The notes under the pieces: model-generated
Told to the model about the DNA's origin: nothing
Databases searched by the model: none
Seen by the model: only the letters and a program-made list of their open reading frames with translations
In this document: positions 45,985-54,385 of the stretch, piece after piece
Numbering within the stretch: the first letter of the stretch is position 1
Layout: the number at the start of each line of letters is the position of its first letter
Source of the DNA: Actinoallomurus sp963736325
GTDB lineage: Bacteria > Actinomycetota > Actinomycetes > Streptosporangiales > Streptosporangiaceae
Direction of reading: 5' to 3'
NCBI GenBank assembly: GCA_963736325.1
Contig: CAVTOG010000014.1
Span: 717,766 to 781,765, forward strand
DNA length: 64,000 nt
Position numbers and translations under genes: made by a program

Positions 45985-46029
45985 AAAAAGCTCTGGCCCG
46001 CGCCCGGTCAGACCGGGCATGGGCCAGAG
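45985..46029 (-). terminator. Attenuator/intrinsic terminator between peptide gene and P450 gene
   Basis: Read on the minus strand: CTCTGGCCC, three-base loop, CCCGGT, CTG, ACCGGG, three-base loop, GGGCCAGAG, then CTTTTTG. The two stems are perfect (9 and 6 pairs) with a symmetric 3x3 internal loop, followed by five T. It begins 10 bases after the peptide stop and ends 12 bases before the P450 start. Partial termination here would give much more peptide than enzyme mRNA, a common arrangement in ribosomal-peptide operons. Confidence 0.85.
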
Positions 46030-46038
46030 GTGGGTTGG

Positions 46039-46119
46039 CTAGTACCAGATGTACCAGGCGTGAGACTTGAGGCTCTTCCTTGCTGCGAGCTGGCTCTTCA
46101 GAACGAACAACGTCTTCAT
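46039..46119 (-). CDS. Atropopeptide (tryptorubin-like) precursor peptide, core AWYIWY
   Basis: A 26-residue peptide gene. The leader (residues 1-20) begins MKTLFVLKSQLAARK, is basic (five Lys, one Arg) and ends KSLKSH. The C-terminal six residues are A21-W22-Y23-I24-W25-Y26, directly before a TAG stop. From memory this hexapeptide is the residue sequence of tryptorubin A, the first atropopeptide, matured by one P450. The ATG at 46117-46119 is preceded by GGAAGGG with an eight-base spacer, an ordinary ribosome site. An in-frame ATG at 46147-46149 would add ten residues but has no such site. The P450 gene follows after an attenuator hairpin. No leader peptidase or exporter is adjacent. Confidence 0.92.
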   Translation of the reverse strand: MKTLFVLKSQLAARKSLKSHAWYIWY

Positions 46120-46127
46120 GTCGGCAA

Positions 46128-46134
46128 CCCTTCC
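46128..46134 (-). promoter_or_regulatory. Ribosome binding site of the precursor gene
   Basis: GGAAGGG on the minus strand, eight bases before the ATG at 46119. It decides the start codon: the upstream in-frame ATG at 46149 has only weak purine content before it. Confidence 0.7.
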
Positions 46135-46193
46135 GTTAGGAACGCTCATGCTTTGTCGCCGAGATGCGCGATCGAGAGCATCTGATCACCAGA

Positions 46194-46223
46194 ATAGTGT
46201 CATGCAGTAACGTATTGTGTCAA
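46194..46223 (-). promoter_or_regulatory. Candidate promoter of the peptide/P450 operon
   Basis: On the minus strand a consensus -35 box TTGACA (46218-46223) is followed after 18 bases by CACTAT (46194-46199), a weak -10 match. The surrounding 46150-46256 stretch is unusually A+T-rich for this window. A transcript would start about 65 bases before the precursor ATG. Confidence 0.45.
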
Positions 46224-46256
46224 ATAGGACACGGTTCGGGCATAGCGGTTGACTCA

Positions 46257-46964
46257 TTAGGAAGGTCGGATGGTTGCTGTGGATCGTGCGCCACGACGCT
46301 CATTCGTGCGGTACACGATCGCGGTCTGTCCGCATTCAGGGCTGGCTGCGGTGATGGCCCTGGCGCCGTGGTCGGCGTAGTGGGCCGCTTGGTGGTAGAC
46401 CATGTTCACGTAGGCGGTGGACGGGTTGTAGGCGAAGAGGGCGGCGCGGACGTCGGTAGGTGCGCCGTGGACTTTGAGGAATCGTGCGGCCGCGGGGATG
46501 GCGTCGGCGGGGTCGTAGACGTCGGCCCAGCCGTCTGCGTTGCCATCGACGCCGTAGCCGCCGACTTTCGCGGTGGCGCGGTGGCGTGGGGCACCGCCCC
46601 AGTTGTTGGTGGCGGCTCCGCCGATCCCGATTTGCATCGGTCCGGCGGCTCCGGCGTAGTTGGCGCCGGAGTGGACGCCGGGGCCGAGGTAGCGGCCGTG
46701 GTCGGATTCGATTTTCCCGATGGCGGCGAGCAGGTCCCAGGCGATGCCGGAGTCGCGGCCGGCTTTGCGGTAGAGGGAGAGGTAGTTCGCCGGGATCGAG
46801 TTCCGGGCTTGCCGGGTGGGGTCGGGTTGGGCCTGGCAGGCGGCGGCGTCTTGGTCGAAGCCTCCGCCGGTGAGTATCGCGAAAAGCAGCAGGCCCATGA
46901 GGGTGAATACGAGTGCGGTGGAGATCTGCCCGGTGTCAGAACGGGTGTCAGTTCGTGCCCGCAT
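46257..46964 (-). CDS. Secreted lytic transglycosylase-like protein
   Basis: A 235-residue protein with an N-terminal membrane/signal segment (TALVFTLMGLLLFAILTGG, residues about 14-32) and a lysozyme-like transglycosylase domain. The catalytic Glu is in AIGKIESDHGRY, followed by GPMQIG and the YNPSTAYVNMVYHQAAHY end. It would cut peptidoglycan. GAGGAG precedes the ATG at 46962-46964. Similar proteins occur in actinomycete conjugative elements, but no other conjugation gene is visible here. It lies 137 bases upstream of the peptide gene on the same strand and probably has a separate promoter arrangement. Confidence 0.8.
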   Translation of the reverse strand: MRARTDTRSDTGQISTALVFTLMGLLLFAILTGGGFDQDAAACQAQPDPTRQARNSIPANYLSLYRKAGRDSGIAWDLLAAIGKIESDHGRYLGPGVHSGANYAGAAGPMQIGIGGAATNNWGGAPRHRATAKVGGYGVDGNADGWADVYDPADAIPAAARFLKVHGAPTDVRAALFAYNPSTAYVNMVYHQAAHYADHGARAITAASPECGQTAIVYRTNERRGARSTATIRPS

Positions 46965-47395
46965 CAGGGAGTGTCTCCTCGATCGCCGGAGGGGGATGCC
47001 GTCGATGGCCCGGCCGCTCATTGTCGATCTTGATGGTGTGGGAGCCAAGTGCCGTGTGTATATGGGCGTACCGGTCTTAGTGGTGATCACCGCGTGGGCG
47101 GCATGCTCGCCGACTCTGGAGGGCCGCATCGACACCGCTGACCGCGCCCGTGGATCCGTGCCGAGTATGAAGCTCATTACGAGCGGCATCCACCGCATCG
47201 CGCACTGCATCAGGCCGGCCCGTTCAAGGCGTTACCCGAGCCACCGGCATCCGAGCACCCCCGAGCGGCTTGTCGTTCCGGCTGGACGACCGGCGGCCAA
47301 GCCACAATCCGTCGGCCGGTCCGATTCCCGCGTGCGGCGGGAGCTGGGGGCCGAGGTCTTTCCGAAGGCCGTCCGCGCGACCGCGGTGTCCGGCC
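46965..47395. other. Gap without a convincing gene
   Basis: About 430 bases between two minus-strand genes. Open frames on both strands are short extensions of neighbours and show no family resemblance. I see no repeat, RNA gene or clear terminator here. Confidence 0.45.
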
Positions 47396-48697
47396 TCAGG
47401 AACGGACTCCGGCTGTACGAGGCCGCGGGTCGTTTTCCAGCTGAGCGGCCGTGAGGCTGAAGATCAGGTCGTCGCGTTGTTGCCGGATCTCTGCCAGGAG
47501 CCGGGTGAGCGCCTCGGGAGGCAAGCGTGGATCGTGGGCCAGCAGCCGGCGTTCGAGGGGGGCCCAGGCCGCTTGGACGATGGGGCTGAGGAGAGCGGCG
47601 TCGCGGTCGGCGGCGTGCTGGAGCTCGCGCATGCTCCACCAGGCGGAATCACGGCTGGGGCGGCCGTTCCCCGTCGTCAACTCATGGGGCAGTGGCCGGC
47701 CGACCTCGATGGGGATGAAGACACCGGTGCAGGGGGTGGCCATGCTCGTCCAGGCCACGGGGGGCCGGTCGTCGCCGGTGAGTTCGACGACCATGCTCGC
47801 CGCGGTGGTCTGCTGGGAGAGACCGCTGGGGTGCAGGCAGACGGTACGTGCGGGCTCTCCGCCGGGGGGCGGGGTGTTGACCGTCTCGCTGTGGCCGTGG
47901 TCGCGAAGGTAACGCATCAGCGCCGGTACGTCGGGATCGGTGGCGGTGGCCAGGAGCCGGCATCCGACGGCGTACCTTTCTTCGGCCACGGCACGATATC
48001 GGGGGTCTTCGAAGGCGTTGCGGAAGTTCAGGCGGGCGGAGGACGGTCCGGTCCGGTAGCCGTTGTTCCGTGCGTGCTCATCGAGCCCAGGCGAGCACTC
48101 GTCCCAGTCGTCGGTGAGGGTGATGAGGTTGGAGATGGTCGCGCCCTCGGTGGTGCGGCGGGCGACCCAGTGCCGCCCGGATGTCTCGATGACCCAGGCT
48201 TCGTCGTGGTCGGCGACGATGAAACTGTTGTGGTAGCGGTGATCGCCGTCGACGATCGACGAACCACCCTGGCCGTATCGTTCGAGCAGCCCGGTGATGA
48301 CCCGTTTCGCCTCGGCGGCGGTGGTACCGCGTTCGAGGCCGAGGCGGACGAGGTCCATTCCGAGGAGCCCGGTGCCGGGCACGGGGTCGCGCGTGTGGAC
48401 CGCTTCGTTGCCGATGGCGACCCCGGCTTCGTTGACGCCGTGCTCGAACCCCCACAGCCACCAGGGGCGGCTTCCGAGTACGGCCAGCGTACGAGGAGCC
48501 TGCGGAATCGTGAGGTACTGGCACGGCACCACCGACCCGGGAGCGTGGGCCGCGGCCGGGGCATGGGTCAGCGGTTGCGACTCCAACCCTGGCCGGTCAC
48601 TGTTCTTCGCGAAAAGCGCGCGGCGGCGTCCCGGCGTTCCAGTGAAGATCACCAAGGTGTCGCAGGACTGTGCGTAACGGAAAGATGGCTCGGGCAC
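47396..48697 (-). CDS. Peptidase C69/secernin family N-terminal nucleophile hydrolase
   Basis: About 433 residues. The N-terminal SCDTLVIF and LFAKNSDRPG segments are diagnostic of C69/secernin proteins, with Cys12 as the likely nucleophile exposed by autoprocessing. WLWGFEHGVNEAGVAIGNEA and DGDHRYHNSFIVAD are further family landmarks. Family members are dipeptidases or acyl-peptide hydrolases. The GTG at 48697 gives the short propeptide normal for the family; an upstream GTG at 48781 would add 28 residues. It is divergent from a GbsR/MarR regulator. Confidence 0.82.
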   Translation of the reverse strand: MPEPSFRYAQSCDTLVIFTGTPGRRRALFAKNSDRPGLESQPLTHAPAAAHAPGSVVPCQYLTIPQAPRTLAVLGSRPWWLWGFEHGVNEAGVAIGNEAVHTRDPVPGTGLLGMDLVRLGLERGTTAAEAKRVITGLLERYGQGGSSIVDGDHRYHNSFIVADHDEAWVIETSGRHWVARRTTEGATISNLITLTDDWDECSPGLDEHARNNGYRTGPSSARLNFRNAFEDPRYRAVAEERYAVGCRLLATATDPDVPALMRYLRDHGHSETVNTPPPGGEPARTVCLHPSGLSQQTTAASMVVELTGDDRPPVAWTSMATPCTGVFIPIEVGRPLPHELTTGNGRPSRDSAWWSMRELQHAADRDAALLSPIVQAAWAPLERRLLAHDPRLPPEALTRLLAEIRQQRDDLIFSLTAAQLENDPRPRTAGVRS

Positions 48698-48883
48698 GAC
48701 TCTGCATCCTCGCTGAACTGGCGCGAGGGGTCGGGGCTTCCGGGCCCCGACCCCTCGGACATGGGCTCGGTCGGCGAGCACGGCGCCCTGAAACGGTCGA
48801 TTCGCGGGGCGTTCGCGCCCTGCCGTCGCCGAGCACTCGCCTCGGTCGTCGTATCATGGCAAGCACGATCAGCTTCAGACAAG

Positions 48884-48903
48884 AGTGAATCTTCTCTTTT
48901 TTC
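48884..48903. promoter_or_regulatory. Operator-like element upstream of the GbsR/MarR gene
   Basis: AGTGAATCTTCTCTTTTTTC, ending 21 bases before the regulator start. Its reverse complement matches 17 of 20 bases of the element at 49465-49484 on the far side of the gene. This suggests the regulator binds both flanks. Confidence 0.5.
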
Positions 48904-48924
48904 TGAGACTTCGTAGGAGAGGGC

Positions 48925-49434
48925 GTGGCGGTGATGGTCCGTGTGGAGCGCGGCTCTGACGAGGTTTTGGAGACGGTCGAGCTGTTCGGCGCGCAGATCG
49001 GCCGCGTGATGAGCTGGCCGCCGATGGCAGGCCGCATGCTCGCCACCCTCATGCTTCATGACGGGCCGATGGCCGCCGACGAGCTGCGGGAATCACTGCA
49101 GGCCAGCGCCGGTGCGATCTCGGAGGCGTCCCGCCTGCTGATCGACAACGGGGTCGTTGAGCGGGTGAAGACCCTGGGCAGTCGCAAGAGGTCGTACGTC
49201 TACCGTGACGACGCCTGGCTGGGTTGCCTGCGACACCAGGTCCGGGTAACGATGGACCTGCTTGACCTGGCCGAATCCGCCGCCAAGAGCCAGCGGGGCA
49301 ACTCTCCCCGGCTCCACCGGCGTTTCGAGGATATGCGCGACTACTACCTCTTCATGGCCAAGACCTTCAGGCAGCTCGAGCGCGAATTCGAGGCCACGAC
49401 CGCCGGAAGGCCTGAGGCGCCGCCCCGCTCGTAG
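48925..49434 (+). CDS. GbsR/MarR family transcriptional regulator
   Basis: A 169-residue regulator with a winged helix region at about 35-100 (LMLHDGPMAADELRESL, GAISEASRLLIDNGVVERV, GSRKRSYVYR), typical of GbsR-like MarR proteins, followed by a C-terminal dimerisation helix. A GTG at 48925 is used with GGAGAGG just upstream. It is divergent from the C69 peptidase gene and upstream of the third transporter operon; matching repeats on both sides suggest control of itself and of that operon. Confidence 0.82.
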   Translation: MAVMVRVERGSDEVLETVELFGAQIGRVMSWPPMAGRMLATLMLHDGPMAADELRESLQASAGAISEASRLLIDNGVVERVKTLGSRKRSYVYRDDAWLGCLRHQVRVTMDLLDLAESAAKSQRGNSPRLHRRFEDMRDYYLFMAKTFRQLEREFEATTAGRPEAPPRS

Positions 49435-49464
49435 GGGGGGCGGCACCTGGTCCGCGCAAGTTCT

Positions 49465-49484
49465 CAAAAAAGTGAAGATTCAGT
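49465..49484. promoter_or_regulatory. Inverted copy of the regulator's upstream element
   Basis: CAAAAAAGTGAAGATTCAGT. It matches the reverse complement of 48884-48903 at 17 of 20 positions. It lies 31 bases after the regulator stop. Confidence 0.5.
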
Positions 49485-49485
49485 C

Positions 49486-49509
49486 TTGCGTGAATCTATG
49501 TTCACGCAA
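49486..49509. promoter_or_regulatory. Perfect 9-base inverted repeat downstream of the regulator
   Basis: TTGCGTGAA-TCTATG-TTCACGCAA, arms perfect around a six-base spacer. It contains the GTGAA half-site also found in the two flanking elements. It is about 400 bases before the binding-protein start at 49910; the interval 49510-49909 shows no gene, only this likely control region for the 49910-59629 operon. Confidence 0.6.
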
Positions 49510-49909
49510 CATACTCCCACCAAGGACGGGCCGACGTCACGGTCAGTCGATCAACGGTGAGAGGGACGAGTCATGCCGGTGCGCTGGAGGCCACGCGGCG
49601 GTGCGTGGGCATCTTGTGCGCGGCCTGGCGCACCCAACGCCCACGTGACCCCTTCTCCCGTGATCCACGGTTTAACGAAACGATCCTGACGTCACAGGAC
49701 ATGGGCGTATCGCATGCCACCCCTCCCGCCGTCCGGCGAGCGCCTCGTTCGGTTTCGTGGTGTTGATTCGCATCGCCGCGGGCGGCGGCCCATCGCGCGA
49801 AAGCCTTTACGTCGCCATCGCGACTCGCGTGTCTTTCGTTGTTGAACCGATCTGCGATCCAAGCGTGATTCATGGCCCTTCTGCGGCTGCGCAAGGATAG
49901 GAGAAATAG

Positions 49910-51492
49910 ATGTTCTACGAACTGCCGACAAGAAAGGCGCCAGGGAAATCGTTCCTGGCGATGTCGTTCGCCGTCGCGCTACTGCTCGTCACCGCCTGCT
50001 CGGCCTCGTCGGCACGGCAGGACTCCTCTGTGGGGGCCGGTGGGCAACTGATCTGGGGGAAAGCGACCGAGGCGGATGTCCTGGACCCGGCGATCTCGAC
50101 CGGCGCAGGCACGTGGGAGTTCTTCAATCTGACGTACGAAGGTCTGGTCGGTCTCGATGAGGAGTTCAGGCCGACACCGGTGCTGGCCGAGTCGTGGCGG
50201 CAGACCTCTCCGACGACCTACGTCTTCAACATCCGGCGCGGCGTGAAGTTCTCCAATGGCAGGGAAATGACCGCCGACGACGTGGTCGGCAGCATCAAGC
50301 GGGTGATCGACCCCAAGCTCGCGTCGTACTGGTCGGGCCAGCTGGGCATGGCCAAGGTGGAGGCGAGCGGTACGGCGCAGGTCAAGATCACCCTCAAGAA
50401 GCCGAAGACCTCGTTCCTGGCCTCCCTCGCGGGCAGCCCGGCCGTGGTGCTGCCCATGAGGGAACTGAACGCCGGGACGTTCGATCCGAAGAAGACCTTG
50501 CTCGGGACAGGTCCGTTCAAGGTCACCGCGCATTCGCAGAACGAGTCGTGGACCTTCGTCCGCAATCCCTACTACTGGCAGGCCGGATCACCGAAGGTGG
50601 CGAAGGTGGCGGTCCGCATCATGACCGACAACGCGACTCGGGCCGCGGCGCTCCGGAACGGCAGCATCGACGTCACCACCTTCGACACCCCTGACTCCGT
50701 GGCACTGCTGAAGGGGCAGTCGAACGTCTCGACCGCTGTCCAGGCGTCGACCGACTACTACCGGCTGGACGTCAACGCGAAGTCGTCGATCTTCCGGGAT
50801 GACCGGTTGCGGCAGGCGCTGTCACTGTCGATCGACCGCAACAAGATCAAAGATGTGGCGCTGGCGGGGGCAGGCCGCCCCACAGCGGCCGTGTCGGTGG
50901 CGTTCGGAGGGGTATGCGACCCGGCGGCGGTTCCGTACGCCACCCCGACCCGCAGAAGGCGCGTGCCCTGGTCGCCGCCGCGGGCGCCACCGGTAAGACC
51001 GTCGACATCATCACTCCCGGGCTGATGCAGACGGCATCGCCGATCGCGCAGGTCATCCAGCAGGCCCTGCGGGCAAGCGGCCTGAATGTGCGGATCACCG
51101 TGCGCGACAGCGGCTACCTCGCCAAGCATGTGTGGTCGGCGAGCAGCGCGGACTTCGACATGGTCGTCGCGGGATACGCGGGTCTCGCGGATCCCGCGAT
51201 GGTGCTGGGGTGGTGGAATCCGGACCTGGCGGCGTTCAACAAGGAGTATCTCAGGGCCGACCCGGTTCTCAACAAGCTGATCGACTCCAGTCTGGCCACT
51301 CCCGCCGGTCAGCGGCGTACGCAGGCACTGCGCGATTCCTGTGCCCGTATCGCCCAGGACGCCAACGTCATCCCGCTGGTTTCGAAGGACACGATCGTCG
51401 CGTATCGGACCGACAAAGTGTCCGCCGTCATTCCCCGAGTCGAGGGATATGCGGTGCCGCTGCGACGCCTCGCCGATTTCCGGCTGAAGTGA
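49910..51492 (+). pseudogene. ABC transporter substrate-binding lipoprotein, family 5, with an internal frameshift
   Basis: A family-5 binding protein of about 527 residues if read through. The signal peptide ends in lipobox LVTAC (Cys30). The first frame covers the N-terminal two thirds (GVKFSNGREMTADDVVGSIK, RNPYYWQAG) up to VSVAFGGVCDPAAVPY. The family sequence then continues in another frame as HPDPQKARALVAAAG to RLADFRLK at 51492. The shift lies near 50925-50945, within a GC-rich tract, and consists of one base. The transporter genes downstream look intact, so a sequencing error or very recent mutation is plausible. Confidence 0.82.
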
Positions 51493-51568
51493 GAAACGCC
51501 GGGCCTGACCATTCCGGTCCGGGACCTCAGAAAAAGCAGGACTGAAAATCAGCCGCTGACACGACAAG

Positions 51569-52537
51569 GTGGTGATTTCGTTGGGTACGCGATATTTCAT
51601 CGGCCGTGCCACCGTCGGCGTGGTGACGTTGCTCCTCGTCTCGGTGCTGGTATTCGCGGCGATGCATCTGGTGCCGGGGAGTTACGCGGACATCGTTCTC
51701 GGGCCGCTCTCCTCACCGCAGGCACGTACAGCGCTGACCCATGAGTTCGGGTTGGACCGGTCGCTGGCGGTGCAGTACGCGGAGTGGGCACGCCATGTCG
51801 TGACGGGCGACCTGGGGACGTCCCTGGGAAGCGGCGAGCCGGTGACCGAACAACTGGCGCGCCGGCTGCCGGTGACGCTGGAGTTGACGGGCCTGGCGTT
51901 GACGGTGACGGTCCTGATCGGGGTGCCGTTGGCGGTGGCGGCCGGGTCGGCGAGGAGCCGGCTCGGGCGTGGGCTGTCCCGGTTGCTGGGATCGTCGGCG
52001 ATGTCCACACCTGATTTCGTGCTGGGCAGCCTGCTGGTCTTCCTGTTCTCGCGCTTCTCCTGGGGACTGCCGGTAGGGGAGTACGTCGGGTTCTCCGGAG
52101 ACCCGCTGGGGAACCTGCGGGTGATGGTGCTGCCCACCCTGACGTTGAGCGTTTTCGGCCTCGCGCTGGTGGTCCGTACGGGCCGAGACGCGGTCGCCGG
52201 GGTCCTCGGCCTGCCGCACGTGGCGGCGGCGGTGGCACGCGGCGCGTCGCTGCGGCACGTGATCTGGCATCACGTGTTGCGCAACGCGGCGATTCCGCTG
52301 GTCACGGTGGCGGCCACGTACACGGGCTATCTGATGGGCGGCGCCGTGATCGTGGAGAACCTGTTCTCGCTACCGGGACTGGGCCAAGCCGTGCTGAACG
52401 CGGTCGGCGGCCGTGACTACGCGGTGGTGCAGGGGATGGTCCTCACGGCTGCGACGGCGTTCATCACCATCAACCTGCTGGCCGACTTCGCGTACGGGGT
52501 CATCGACCCACGCGTACGGACCGGCGCCACCATCTGA
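51569..52537 (+). CDS. ABC transporter permease, DppB type
   Basis: A 322-residue permease with six membrane segments. The EAA-like loop is near HVAAAVARGASLRHVIWHHVLRNA, followed by ENLFSLPGLGQAV. The start is uncertain: GTG at 51569, GTG at 51572 or TTG at 51581, the last having AAGGTGG at a good distance. It lies 76 bases after the binding protein and precedes the DppC-type gene by 13 bases. Confidence 0.88.
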   Translation: MVISLGTRYFIGRATVGVVTLLLVSVLVFAAMHLVPGSYADIVLGPLSSPQARTALTHEFGLDRSLAVQYAEWARHVVTGDLGTSLGSGEPVTEQLARRLPVTLELTGLALTVTVLIGVPLAVAAGSARSRLGRGLSRLLGSSAMSTPDFVLGSLLVFLFSRFSWGLPVGEYVGFSGDPLGNLRVMVLPTLTLSVFGLALVVRTGRDAVAGVLGLPHVAAAVARGASLRHVIWHHVLRNAAIPLVTVAATYTGYLMGGAVIVENLFSLPGLGQAVLNAVGGRDYAVVQGMVLTAATAFITINLLADFAYGVIDPRVRTGATI

Positions 52538-52550
52538 GGGAAGGGACCGT

Positions 52551-53420
52551 GTGGGTGTGAAATCGTCGACGATCCGGATGTGGCGAGGCGTTCGTACGCC
52601 GTTCCCGGGAGATGCGCTGTCGAGGGCCGGCGCGGGACTGCTGGCGGTGTTCGTTCTGGTGGCGGCCTTCGGGGAGATGCTGCCCCTCGGCGACCCGCGT
52701 GCCGTGGGCGGGCGCCCGCGGCTGGCAACCCCGGGCCCGTCATGGCCCGCCGGGACCGACGACCTGGGGCGGACGGTCCTCCCTCGGTTGGTGGAGGGCG
52801 TCCGCACCACATTCCTGCTGGCCGGCATGGCCGCGGTCGTGACGGCGGTGGTGAGCGTGGCGCTGGGGATGATGGCAGCCTATTTCCGCGGGGTGGCGGG
52901 GGAATTGATCACAAGGACCGCGGACGTGCTGTTCGCGTTTCCGTCCCTGTTGCTGGCGATCTTGATGGTGGCGATCACCGGGCCGGGCACGGCAGGCGCC
53001 CTGATCGCGATCGTGTTGATCTGCAGCCCCCTGATGGTACGCGTGGTGCGCGCCGCCTCCCTCACCGTGGTGGGACGCGACTTCATGACCGCCGCGAGGG
53101 TGGGCGGGGCGAACCCGGTGCGGATCCTGCTGGTGCACCTGCTGCCGAACGTGGCCGGCCCCGCGGTCGTACAGGCGACGTACGCGTTGTCGGTCGGCAT
53201 GCTGATCGAGAGCGGGCTGAGCTTCCTCGGCCTGGGAATCCAGGCGCCCAACGCCTCCCTCGGGTCGCTGGTCCACGAGGGCGCGGTCTACCTGCCGATC
53301 GCCCCGTGGCTGGTGTTGATCCCCGGCGCGCTGCTCGCCCTCGCCATCATGGCGGTCAACCTCGTCGGTGACGGCCTGCGCGATGTCCTGGACGTTCGCG
53401 GAGCGGAGGTCCGCAGGTGA
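52551..53420 (+). CDS. ABC transporter permease, DppC type
   Basis: A 289-residue permease. Landmarks are GTDDLGRTVLPRLVEGVRTT, the EAA loop FMTAARVGGANPVRILLVHLLPN and SGLSFLGLGIQAP. The GTG at 52551 is chosen because GAGGGAAGG lies just upstream; GTG at 52557 is the alternative. A longer open frame to 52413 runs inside the previous gene and is not used. The stop overlaps the next start (GTGA). Confidence 0.88.
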   Translation: MGVKSSTIRMWRGVRTPFPGDALSRAGAGLLAVFVLVAAFGEMLPLGDPRAVGGRPRLATPGPSWPAGTDDLGRTVLPRLVEGVRTTFLLAGMAAVVTAVVSVALGMMAAYFRGVAGELITRTADVLFAFPSLLLAILMVAITGPGTAGALIAIVLICSPLMVRVVRAASLTVVGRDFMTAARVGGANPVRILLVHLLPNVAGPAVVQATYALSVGMLIESGLSFLGLGIQAPNASLGSLVHEGAVYLPIAPWLVLIPGALLALAIMAVNLVGDGLRDVLDVRGAEVRR

Positions 53421-54385
53421 ACGTCCCCGTTCTCGAGGCCGCTGACCTCGTGGTGGAGTACGCCACCCGCCGCGGACCGGTCCGTTCCCTCGACGCGGCC
53501 ACGCTGACCGTGGGAGCGGGTGAGATCGTTGCGCTGGTCGGGGAATCGGGGTCAGGTAAGACGACGCTCGGTATGGCCGCCGGACGACTGCTGGCCGCGA
53601 ACGCCCGCCACCGCGGCGGCACACTCCACGTCGCGGGGACGGCCGTCTTCGACTGCGATCTCGTGCGGCTGCGCGCGCTACGGCGGGACGTTCTGGGGTT
53701 CGTGTTCCAGAACCCGGTGGCGGCGCTCGACGCCACGATGCGGGTGCGCCGTCAGATGCGGCTGGCCGCTCCCGCCGAGGAGACGGCCGACGGCGAGACG
53801 GAATCGGCGGACCTGGAGGCCGTGGGGCTATCGGATGTGCCGCGCGTGCTTCGGGCGTACCCGCACGAGCTGTCCGGAGGGATGGCGCAGCGGGTCGGCA
53901 TCGCGATCGCGCTGCGGCGGCGTCCCCGGCTGCTGATCGCCGACGAGCCGACCGCCGCGGTGGACGCCACACTCCGCGCGCAGATACTGCGGCTGCTGGT
54001 CACCCGGTGCCGCGAACAGGGCTGTGCGTTGCTCCTGATGACCCACGACCTGCACGCGGCTGCCGAGCACACCGAGCGGATCGCCGTGATGTACGGGGGC
54101 CGCGTCGTCGAACAGGGACCGACGGCGATGGTGCTGGCCGATCCCCGGCACCCCTACACCCGCGCCCTGGTCGCCGCCGTGCCCGGTGAGGAACAAGCGG
54201 GCCAGCGGCTCGTGGCGATTCCCGGAATCCCGCCGGTGCTGCGCGGCGCTGCTTCCGGCTGCGCGTTCGCCCCTCGCTGCGCGGACGTCATGGCGCGCTG
54301 CCACGACAGCCGTCCGGACGCCGTCACCTCCGGCGGGCGGGCACTGATCTGTCATCTCCACGCCGATCGCGAGGAAGTGCGATGA
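53417..54385 (+). CDS. ABC transporter ATPase, DppD type
   Basis: A 322-residue ATPase with Walker A GESGSGKTT, signature LSGGMAQR and Walker B LLIADEP. The C-terminal peptide-transporter domain carries the Cys cluster CAFAPRCADVMARC. GTG overlaps the permease stop and its own stop overlaps the DppF-type start (ATGA). It powers the transporter of the 49910-59629 operon. Confidence 0.92.
   Translation: MNVPVLEAADLVVEYATRRGPVRSLDAATLTVGAGEIVALVGESGSGKTTLGMAAGRLLAANARHRGGTLHVAGTAVFDCDLVRLRALRRDVLGFVFQNPVAALDATMRVRRQMRLAAPAEETADGETESADLEAVGLSDVPRVLRAYPHELSGGMAQRVGIAIALRRRPRLLIADEPTAAVDATLRAQILRLLVTRCREQGCALLLMTHDLHAAAEHTERIAVMYGGRVVEQGPTAMVLADPRHPYTRALVAAVPGEEQAGQRLVAIPGIPPVLRGAASGCAFAPRCADVMARCHDSRPDAVTSGGRALICHLHADREEVR

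Noticed and set aside
46164..47033. Gly/Val-rich 289-codon plus-strand frame next to the peptide gene
   Set aside because: Antisense to the lytic transglycosylase gene; its composition is what that gene gives in the opposite frame, and it would cross the candidate peptide promoter.
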